NCBI GenBank assembly: GCA_963606545.1
Contig: CAVCYP010000048.1
Coordinates: 1 to 12,726 of the forward strand
Direction of reading: 5' to 3'
DNA from: UBA9732 sp963606545
GTDB taxonomy: Bacteria; Spirochaetota; Spirochaetia; Sphaerochaetales; Sphaerochaetaceae
DNA length: 12,726 nucleotides
Shown: piece after piece, positions 7,189 through 12,726 of the stretch
Numbering within the stretch: the stretch's first letter is position 1
Layout: every line of letters starts with the position of its first letter
Notes under the pieces: model-generated
What the model was told of the DNA's origin: nothing
Databases searched by the model: none
What the model saw: the letters and a program-made list of their open reading frames with translations, nothing else
Program-made: the position numbers and the translations under genes

Positions 7189-7210
7189 AGGCTCCGTTCT
7201 TGCGGAGCCT
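7189..7210 (+). terminator. Hairpin after rpsO, possible weak terminator or processing site
   Basis: AGGCTCCG (7189-7196) and CGGAGCCT (7203-7210) form a perfect 8-bp GC-rich stem with a 6-nt loop, 20 nt after the rpsO stop. Only two T follow directly, then GCTGTGTTT, so the U-tract is poor. It may be a partial terminator, or a 3'-end stabiliser or processing structure between rpsO and pnp. Confidence 0.6.
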
Positions 7211-7346
7211 TTGCTGTGTTTATCGGCCCTAAAGAATTTCTTTTAAATTTTAGTTTCAGGCGGCATTGAAACTGAGTTTTGGGGAAATCAAAGTAAGATT
7301 GGGCTGAAAAGAAGAAAAGAAGAAAAAGAAGTAGAAAGGAAGAAAA
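7211..7346 (+). promoter_or_regulatory. pnp leader: extended hairpin plus polypurine tract
   Basis: This is the remainder of the only sizeable gap (7170-7346). AGTTTCA (7252-7258) pairs with TGAAACT (7267-7273) around an 8-nt loop. G-U and A-U pairs extend the stem outward to about 7245/7279 with one bulged base. A 13-bp palindrome, AAAGAA-T-TTCTTT, lies at 7231-7243. From about 7305 to 7346 the strand is almost pure A/G with one T (7332), ending in the Shine-Dalgarno AAAGGA (7335-7340). No convincing -35/-10 pair was found. E. coli PNPase regulates its own mRNA through a leader hairpin, so a similar role is possible but inferred. Confidence 0.45.
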
Positions 7347-9584
7347 ATGTCAGAAGTTAAATCAGTTTCAGTTAAACTTGGTGACGATTATCTAGTCTTT
7401 GAGACTGGAAAGATTGCCAAGCAGGCTAACGGTGCAGTCTATGCTCACTATGCAGGTTCTGCAGTTATTGCCACAGTTTGTTGTTCGGATGCTCCAAGCG
7501 AGATGCTGGATTATGTTCCAGTTTCAGTTGAATACAATGAAAAATACTATGCCGCAGGTAAGATTCCTGGAGGATTCCTCAAGAGAGAGTCCAAGCCAAA
7601 GGATAAAGAAATTCTTGTAAGCCGTCTCATTGACCGTCCTATGAGACCTTTGTTTGACAAGGCTTTCAGCCGTGAGATTCAGATTGTTCCTACAGTCGTT
7701 TCAGCTGACCAAGTCAATACACCAGATGTAATTGCTATTAACGCCGCAAGTGCTGCAGTTACAATTTCCGATATTCCGTTCAATGGTCCTATCGCTGGTG
7801 TTAGAGTAGCTTTGATTGACGGAAAATACGTTATTAATCCAACCTTCCAGCAGATTGAAAATTCAGACCTTGATATTGTTGTTGCTGGAACCCGTGAGGG
7901 TATCACAATGGTTGAGGGTGGTGCTCATGAAGTTTCAGAACAGAACATGCTTGATGCTATTGCAGCCGCTCAGCCAGTTATAACCCAGCTTTGTGACGCT
8001 CAGCTTGAGCTCAGAAAGATTGCAGGAAAGGAAAAACTTCCTGTACTTGAAAGCCACGAAGACCTCACCTGGCTTGACCCAATTCGCGAATATGCAAGAC
8101 CACTTGTAAAGCAGGCTTCTTTTGGCTCCAGCAAGTTTGCTCGCCACGACGCCTTAGCCCAAGTCCAAACCGATACTCTTGAAAAGTTTGCAGAAGAAGT
8201 TGCTGCTCATGAAGATGGCAAGGTCCAGATTGCTAAGCTTTTTGATGATTTGGCCTACGAAGTTCTCAGAGCTTCCATTCTTGATGATGGCGTTCGTGTT
8301 GATGGCAGAAAGGTCACAGAGATTAGACCTATTACTTGTGAAGTTGGTGTTCTTTCCAGAACTCACGGTAGTGCTCTTTTCACAAGAGGTGAGACTCAGA
8401 GTCTTGCAGTAACCACACTTGGTACTGTTCAGGATGAGCAGCTGTTTGACAACATTGATGGAGACAAAAATTACAGTAACTTCATGCTACATTACAATTT
8501 CCCTCCATATTCTGTTGGTGAAACCGGCCGTCTTACAACTGGTCGTAGAGAGATTGGTCATGGTCATCTTGCTCAGAGAGCTCTTCAGGCTGTTGTTCCT
8601 TGCAAAGACGAGTTCCCATACACAGTCCGCGTAGTCAGCGAGATTATGGAATCAAATGGTTCCTCCTCTATGGCATCGGTTTGTGGTGGCTGTCTTTCTT
8701 TGATGGACGCCGGCGTTCCAATTTCCAAGCCAGTTGCAGGTATTGCAATGGGCCTTATCACTGAGGGTGCAGATTACAGCAAGTATAAGATTTTGTCCGA
8801 TATCTTGGGTGAAGAAGACCATCTTGGTGATATGGACTTTAAGGTTGCCGGAACTCGTGATGGTATTACAGCTTTCCAGATGGATATTAAGATTGCTGGT
8901 GTTACTCCAGAGATTATGAGCAAGGCTCTCCAGCAGGCTAAGGAAGGCAGATATCACATTCTTGGCATCATGGAACAGACTTTGGCTGCTCCAAGAGCTG
9001 AGATTAACCAGTATGCTCCAAAGATTCTCACAACTAAGGTTGAAGAAGAGAAGATTGGTGCTGTTATTGGTACTGGCGGAAAGACAATTAAGAGCATTGC
9101 TCAGGTTACCGGCGCTGAAGTTAACATTGATGACACTGGTGTTGTTACAATTTATGGTAAGAACTCTGCAAGTGCTCAGGCTGCTTTGGAAATGGTTAAG
9201 TCTATTGTTGAAGAGCCAGAGGTTGGTAGAATTTATCAGGGTACAGTAAAGAGAATTATGGACTTTGGTGCCTTTGTTGAGATTCTCCCTGGCAAGGAAG
9301 GTCTTTGCCATATTTCTAAGCTTGCTAGAACCAGAGTTAACAATGTTTCTGATGTTCTTGAAGTTGGTCAGGTTATTCCTGTTAAGCTTATTGAAGTTGA
9401 CCGCACCGGCGGAAGACTCAGCCTTTCTTACATTGATGCTATTGATCCAGATGGAGAGACAAAGGCTCCAGAAAGAAAGCCAAGAGAAGGTCGTGATGGT
9501 CATGAGGGCCACAGAGATCGCAAACCTTTCAATAGGGATTTCAAGGATAAGAAACCAAGAGAGAATAAAGAGAATAAGGACTGA
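7347..9584 (+). CDS. pnp: Polyribonucleotide nucleotidyltransferase (PNPase)
   Basis: PNPase degrades RNA 3' to 5' by phosphorolysis as a ring-shaped trimer and is a core part of mRNA turnover. The 745-residue product has two RNase PH domains separated by a helical linker. The second carries the phosphate-binding NGSSSMAS (S439-S441) and the metal-site run EDHLGDMDFKVAG (D491, D497, K499 by analogy with E. coli D486, D492, K494). A KH domain follows (about 559-619, with GTGG), then an S1 domain (about 627-699). The last 46 residues (700-745) are a charged, Arg/Lys/Asp/His-rich disordered tail. E. coli PNPase is 711 residues. The start at ATG 7347 follows a purine-rich ribosome-binding site; the stop overlaps dut by one base. 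Confidence 0.98.
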   Translation: MSEVKSVSVKLGDDYLVFETGKIAKQANGAVYAHYAGSAVIATVCCSDAPSEMLDYVPVSVEYNEKYYAAGKIPGGFLKRESKPKDKEILVSRLIDRPMRPLFDKAFSREIQIVPTVVSADQVNTPDVIAINAASAAVTISDIPFNGPIAGVRVALIDGKYVINPTFQQIENSDLDIVVAGTREGITMVEGGAHEVSEQNMLDAIAAAQPVITQLCDAQLELRKIAGKEKLPVLESHEDLTWLDPIREYARPLVKQASFGSSKFARHDALAQVQTDTLEKFAEEVAAHEDGKVQIAKLFDDLAYEVLRASILDDGVRVDGRKVTEIRPITCEVGVLSRTHGSALFTRGETQSLAVTTLGTVQDEQLFDNIDGDKNYSNFMLHYNFPPYSVGETGRLTTGRREIGHGHLAQRALQAVVPCKDEFPYTVRVVSEIMESNGSSSMASVCGGCLSLMDAGVPISKPVAGIAMGLITEGADYSKYKILSDILGEEDHLGDMDFKVAGTRDGITAFQMDIKIAGVTPEIMSKALQQAKEGRYHILGIMEQTLAAPRAEINQYAPKILTTKVEEEKIGAVIGTGGKTIKSIAQVTGAEVNIDDTGVVTIYGKNSASAQAALEMVKSIVEEPEVGRIYQGTVKRIMDFGAFVEILPGKEGLCHISKLARTRVNNVSDVLEVGQVIPVKLIEVDRTGGRLSLSYIDAIDPDGETKAPERKPREGRDGHEGHRDRKPFNRDFKDKKPRENKENKD

Positions 9585-10132
9585 TGAATTCAAAGAATTG
9601 TACAATTAAAGTTCTTTTAGGACAGGGAGCTAGACTTCCTGTCTATAGCTCTAATCAAGCAGCAGGCGCAGATATCTGCGCCTGTCTTGTAAACGGACCT
9701 ATTACTATTGAGCCTCATAAGTGGTTTGCTGTTCCAACCGGGCTTTCTATTGAGATTCCTGTGGGTTATGAGGTGCAAATCAGGCCAAGATCAGGACTTG
9801 CTTTCAAAAATGGAATTACTGTTTTGAATGCTCCTGGTACTATTGATTCTGATTACAGGGGTGAAATCAAGGTCATTTTGATTAACCATTCTGAGCTTCC
9901 TTTTGTCATCAAGGATGGTGACAGAATTGCTCAAATGGTGCTGGCAAAGCATGAAACGGCCACCTTTGAGACTTCTTCCGCTTTATCTTCAACTCAAAGA
10001 GGTGAGGGCGGATTTGGCTCAACAGGTGTAAGCTCTGGCGCTACTGGTGTGGCTGGTGCTACTGGTTTGGATGGCGCTACTGCTGGGGCTGGCGCTGCTG
10101 GCGTGGCTGGCGCTACTGGTGAAAAAAGCTGA
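9584..10132 (+). CDS. dut: dUTP diphosphatase with collagen-like C-terminal tail
   Basis: dUTPase hydrolyses dUTP to dUMP and pyrophosphate. This keeps uracil out of DNA and supplies dTMP synthesis. All five trimeric dUTPase motifs are present: AGADICA (27-33), RPRSGLA (67-73), NAPGTIDSDYRGEI (82-95, with the catalytic Asp), GDRIAQMVL (112-120) and RGEGGFGSTG (139-148). The family normally stops near motif V. Here 34 more residues follow, with Gly-X-Y triplets from 152 to 181. Motif V closes over the active site, so a tail attached directly to it may affect activity or trimer packing. The ATG overlaps the pnp stop (TGATG); AAGGA at 9576-9580 is a close Shine-Dalgarno sequence. Confidence 0.95.
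   Translation: MNSKNCTIKVLLGQGARLPVYSSNQAAGADICACLVNGPITIEPHKWFAVPTGLSIEIPVGYEVQIRPRSGLAFKNGITVLNAPGTIDSDYRGEIKVILINHSELPFVIKDGDRIAQMVLAKHETATFETSSALSSTQRGEGGFGSTGVSSGATGVAGATGLDGATAGAGAAGVAGATGEKS
10037..10126 (+). repeat. 18-bp tandem repeat encoding collagen-like Gly-X-Y tail of dUTPase
   Basis: Five consecutive 18-bp units begin at 10037, 10055, 10073, 10091 and 10109. They encode GATGVA, GATGLD, GATAGA, GAAGVA and GATGEK. Nine of ten triplets start with Gly; the exception is AGA in unit three. There is no Pro, which stabilises animal collagen, but Thr/Ala-rich Gly-X-Y repeats occur in bacterial collagen-like proteins. The unit is GC- and G-rich compared with the rest of dut. The repeat is seen directly; triple-helix formation is speculative. 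Confidence 0.85.
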
Positions 10133-10140
10133 GGTTTTTG

Positions 10141-11412
10141 ATGAGCAAAAGAAAAAGCTACGGTAAACTTTATTGGTATGTGGGCAGGGAATACGTGCTC
10201 TCCTTTATTGTGGCTTTTTTCTTCTTTTTCTTTATTTTTTTTGTTAATCAAATTCTAGTTTTAGCTCAAAAGATTTTGCTTAAAAATGTCAATATCAGTG
10301 ATGTTTTGATGTTGGTGGTGCTGACCATTCCACAGTTTTTGATGTACACAATGCCCTTTAGCTCACTGGCTTCCGCTAGCATGGTAATTGGTAATTTATC
10401 GTCTCAGAACGAGGTTTTGGCTCTTCGTTCTTGTGGCATTCAGACGGGTAAGATTTTTGTACCCATAGTGTGGATTTCCTTGGTGCTATCGGTTTCTACG
10501 CTGTTTATAGCGGATAGGATGATTCCGTATACCACTGAGAAGTACAAGGAGCTTTACGCACAGGTGCTGCAGAGAATGCCTACGCTGGAGCTGGAAAGTT
10601 ATAGCTCTACCACGTTTGGCGACCGGGTGATTTCCAACGGACCAGTTGAGGGAAATTCGGTTTACGAGGTCTTGATTTTTGACGACACGGATAGTCAGGA
10701 TTCCAGAGTGGTTATGGCGGACAAGGGCACTTTCAGCGTGGTGGATATAGACAGATTCATCTACAAAATAGAGCTGGAAAATCCGCGTATTCTGGTAACC
10801 GATTCTTCTTCAGTTCAATCTTATTCGGTGGCAAGTGCTGAACATATGACCATGTACCTGAATTTGGCTTCTGAAGCTTCCGGCAGTGTTTCAATTACTC
10901 CCTCTCAAATGTCTATTAGACAGCTTTTATCCTTGGTCGCTGAAAAACAAGTAGAGCAAGATCAGGCTCTTACTCGTAGGGATGAGGATGTTGCAGACTC
11001 TGTTTCCATCTTGGCAGAAGCTTTGTTTGATGCAGAGCAGGGTACAGGAACTGCAAATGTCTGGGATTTATACAGGCAAGTATCTTATATTGATTCAATA
11101 AAAGGAAATAACACTTATAGTTTCTATTATCAGTATTATCGAGCAGAACTTCAAAAAAAGGTGGCTTTGTCTTTGGCCTGTACCTTCCTTGTCTTCATTG
11201 CTTTCCCAATTTCCTTCTTTAGAGTTAAAAACGGAAGGCTCTTAGGCTTTGGTCTTTCCATGTTAATTGCCTGTATGTATTGGTTCTTGCTGTATTACAT
11301 GCATACCCAAGCAATCCTGACGGGTCTTCATCCAGCTTTCTTTATCTGGTTTCCTAATGCCCTAGTATTTCTAATTGGGGTTATATTAATCTTGCGCTTG
11401 CGCAGAAGATAG
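10141..11412 (+). CDS. lptF: LptF/LptG (YjgP/YjgQ) family permease, first copy
   Basis: In Gram-negatives, LptF and LptG form the inner-membrane channel that, with the ATPase LptB, extracts lipopolysaccharide for transport outward. The 423-residue product shows three N-terminal membrane helices (about 20-42, 54-80, 103-125), a large extracytoplasmic domain (about 126-338) and three C-terminal helices (about 340-362, 367-388, 398-420). This is the family topology. NEVLALRSCGI (90-100) matches the cytoplasmic coupling helix that meets LptB. It is longer than E. coli LptF (366 residues) because of the middle domain. ATG 10141 has GAGG at 10131-10134 with a 6-nt spacer; it is 8 nt after dut. Assignment to LptF rather than LptG is by order only. 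The native lipid is uncertain in a treponeme-like cell. Confidence 0.85.
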   Translation: MSKRKSYGKLYWYVGREYVLSFIVAFFFFFFIFFVNQILVLAQKILLKNVNISDVLMLVVLTIPQFLMYTMPFSSLASASMVIGNLSSQNEVLALRSCGIQTGKIFVPIVWISLVLSVSTLFIADRMIPYTTEKYKELYAQVLQRMPTLELESYSSTTFGDRVISNGPVEGNSVYEVLIFDDTDSQDSRVVMADKGTFSVVDIDRFIYKIELENPRILVTDSSSVQSYSVASAEHMTMYLNLASEASGSVSITPSQMSIRQLLSLVAEKQVEQDQALTRRDEDVADSVSILAEALFDAEQGTGTANVWDLYRQVSYIDSIKGNNTYSFYYQYYRAELQKKVALSLACTFLVFIAFPISFFRVKNGRLLGFGLSMLIACMYWFLLYYMHTQAILTGLHPAFFIWFPNALVFLIGVILILRLRRR

Positions 11413-11424
11413 GGGAGGCAGCAG

Positions 11425-12642
11425 ATGAAATGCAGGGTTTTGATAAGATATACTCTTTCCAGTGTAATTAAAGTTGGAATGGCAACTGCTGTTCTTGCAG
11501 CCCTTATGCTAGTTGGAGTTGATCTTTTTAGTAATCTGGATTCGTACATCTCCTACAGCGTCTCCTTTGGGCAGGCCTTTCTAGTTTCCCTGCTGTACTT
11601 CCCAGAAGCTTTACTTCTGGCTCTGGGGCCATCTTTTTTGTTCTCTGTTACGTACTTTCTATCAATGCTAAGTGCAAACAATGAAATGATTTGCATTCTT
11701 AATGCTGGAGTGAGTACCAGACGTATTGTTGTGCCTTGCCTGGTCTTGGCGGTGCTACTTAGCCTTGGCTACTTTGCTTTCAATGAGAAGGTTGCAATTT
11801 CTTCCTCCAATCTTAAAGACACCAAGTACAAGGCCCTCACCAGCCGTAGCACCTCTGGCGATAACTCCGACATTGCTCTAAGTGACATGCAAGAAGGCTA
11901 CATGATTTACGCCGGCCAATTCGTGGACGAAAGCTCCACGCTATACAACGTCTCCTACGTGGAGCTACTGGAGGGCTCTGAGGCGGGTGCAGCTTCTTCT
12001 GACTTTTGGGCGGGTTCTGGGACTGAGGCGGGTTCTGGCTCTTGGGCGGGTTCTGGTTCTGAGGCGGGTTCTGGGACTTTGGGTGCAGCTAGCTCTGGCG
12101 CCCAGGCCTTTAGACGTCTTGACGCCTACCGCGCCCAGTATGACCAAGAATCCGGCATCTGGACACTGTATGACTGCTACGAGTACCTTCCTTCCACCTC
12201 CGGCCAGACCATCCAAGTCAACTACTACGGCAGCCTCCAAATTCCCCGCATGCAACTAGAGCCCCAACTTTTCAGAAATCTCTCCTCTGAAATCTCCAAG
12301 ATGTCGCTCAACCTTGCCCACGCCTACGTCCTTCGCATGAAAACCCTCAACCCCGATGAATACGCACGTCTCGGTACAGAATACTACAAGCGCATCTTCA
12401 GTTGTTTAACTCCTCTTGTCATGATAATTATTGCCTGCAGCATGAATTATAAATTCAAGAAGAATGTCCTATTCTTCTCATTGATCTGCTCCATCTGTAT
12501 GGCCGTTGTCTACTTTGTTGTTCAGATGATGACCATCATGCTCGCCGACCAAGGCGTCATTGCCCCATACCTGGGCACCTTAATTCCCTTTGCCGTTGTC
12601 TTGCTATTGGCCGGCATCATGTCAGCCTTCCTAAAGAGCTAA
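11425..12642 (+). CDS. lptG: LptF/LptG (YjgP/YjgQ) family permease, second copy
   Basis: This is the partner permease of the gene before it, 405 residues, with the same plan. It has N-terminal helices (about 14-35, 50-80, 100-120), a middle extracytoplasmic domain (about 121-322) and C-terminal helices (about 325-340, 346-370, 380-402). NNEMICILNAGVSTRR (85-100) fits the LptB-coupling region. The middle domain contains a 24-residue AGSG-type repeat (195-218) flanked by more Ser/Gly/Ala. The start has a strong GGGGAGG (11412-11418) with a 6-nt spacer; the gap from lptF is 12 nt. From about 11810 to 12390 third codon positions turn strongly C-rich and Arg codons shift from AGA/AGG to CGC/CGT, unlike the 5' part. 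The pair implies a heterodimeric transporter. Confidence 0.85.
   Translation: MKCRVLIRYTLSSVIKVGMATAVLAALMLVGVDLFSNLDSYISYSVSFGQAFLVSLLYFPEALLLALGPSFLFSVTYFLSMLSANNEMICILNAGVSTRRIVVPCLVLAVLLSLGYFAFNEKVAISSSNLKDTKYKALTSRSTSGDNSDIALSDMQEGYMIYAGQFVDESSTLYNVSYVELLEGSEAGAASSDFWAGSGTEAGSGSWAGSGSEAGSGTLGAASSGAQAFRRLDAYRAQYDQESGIWTLYDCYEYLPSTSGQTIQVNYYGSLQIPRMQLEPQLFRNLSSEISKMSLNLAHAYVLRMKTLNPDEYARLGTEYYKRIFSCLTPLVMIIIACSMNYKFKKNVLFFSLICSICMAVVYFVVQMMTIMLADQGVIAPYLGTLIPFAVVLLLAGIMSAFLKS
12007..12078 (+). repeat. 18-bp tandem repeat (W/E-AGSG-T/S) in lptG
   Basis: Four exact-period 18-bp units at 12007, 12025, 12043 and 12061 encode WAGSGT, EAGSGS, WAGSGS and EAGSGT, alternating Trp and Glu. The core GCGGGTTCTGG is identical in all four, so the expansion looks recent. 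A related partial unit (GAGGCGGGTGCAGCT) is at 11980-11994. It lies in the extracytoplasmic domain and would form a flexible Gly/Ser linker. Confidence 0.9.
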
Positions 12643-12656
12643 ATGAGCTATTGCGC

Positions 12657-12726
12657 CCAACTAGGGGTGGCACTAAGCCAACTAGTGGCCGTACTGGGGT
12701 AGCCACTAAGCCCATTAGGCCAACTA
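12657..12726 (+). repeat. Imperfect intergenic direct and inverted repeat, cut by window end
   Basis: After lptG the strand repeats related blocks. ACTAGGGGTGG-CACTAAG (from about 12660) recurs as ACT-GGGGTAGCCACTAAG (to 12710), and CCAACTAG-like pieces occur at about 12657, 12678 and 12720. TAGTGGC (12683-12689) and GCCACTA (12702-12708) are a perfect 7-bp inverted repeat around 12 nt. There is no T-run, so this is not a standard terminator. The element is incomplete here; its nature (dispersed repeat, tandem array or decaying sequence) cannot be decided. Confidence 0.5.

Noticed and set aside
7211..7346. Promoter for pnp (TTGAAA at 7266-7271, TAAGAT at 7294-7299)
   Set aside because: The spacing of 22 nt is too long for a standard sigma-70 type promoter, and no better pair was found.
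8652..9605. A 317-codon open frame on the minus strand opposite pnp
   Set aside because: It lies fully inside a strongly conserved gene, and its translation is Ser/Asn/Leu-rich with no domain signature. It is a by-product of pnp codon use.
9596..9607. A perfect 12-bp palindrome AATTGTACAATT near the dut start
   Set aside because: It falls inside the first dut codons, is AT-rich and isolated; chance is the simplest explanation without further copies.
12643..12702. A 19-codon ATG frame directly after the lptG stop
   Set aside because: It runs through the repeat region, has no ribosome-binding site of note, and ends within the repeat; not supported as a gene.
12657..12726. CRISPR array
   Set aside because: Repeat units are diverged, spacing is irregular and no unique spacers of constant length are visible in the available bases.

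Overview
The window is a tightly packed, single-strand (+) run of conserved housekeeping genes, in the order rimP - nusA - infB - rbfA - truB - ribF - rpsO - pnp - dut - lptF - lptG. The best guess for the source is a spirochaete of the Treponema type. IF2 reads GHVDHGKTKLLD where most bacteria have GHVDHGKT-S/T-LLD, and TruB reads GTLDKFAHGLL where most have GTLDPLATGLL; both are forms I associate with spirochaetes. The gene order also fits my recollection of treponemal genomes. The DNA is moderately AT-rich, with AGA as the main arginine codon in the first genes. This taxonomic call comes from family knowledge, not from a search.

Region 1 (about 1-7170) is a translation and RNA-factor operon. 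A strong intrinsic-terminator hairpin (14-40) sits directly in front of rimP. RimP (30S maturation), NusA (transcription elongation and termination), IF2, RbfA (30S maturation), TruB (tRNA pseudouridine-55), RibF (FAD synthesis) and ribosomal protein S15 follow, with gaps of 3-27 nt or overlaps of 8-17 nt. This implies one transcript with translational coupling.

Region 2 (7170-7346) is the only real intergenic gap. It holds a GC-rich 8-bp hairpin after rpsO, a second extended hairpin, and a roughly 40-nt almost pure purine stretch leading into the pnp ribosome-binding site. This resembles a pnp leader that could carry post-transcriptional control, but no clear promoter is visible.

Region 3 (7347-12642) has pnp (3'-5' exoribonuclease), dut (dUTPase with an unusual collagen-like tail), and two six-helix permeases of the LptF/LptG (YjgP/YjgQ) family. 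These are again nearly back to back. The last 70 bases are an imperfect intergenic repeat running off the window edge.

No CRISPR array, mobile element, tRNA or toxin-antitoxin module was seen, and I found no wholly new multi-gene system. The unusual signal is finer. Short in-frame tandem repeats (12, 15 or 18 bp units, all multiples of three) have expanded inside at least four otherwise conserved genes: infB, truB, dut and lptG. The same 18-bp period recurs in three of them. Other points of note are a zinc-ribbon end on NusA, a RibF that lacks the recognisable riboflavin-kinase motif, an apparent change of codon use inside lptG, and possible attenuation in front of a nusA-containing operon.
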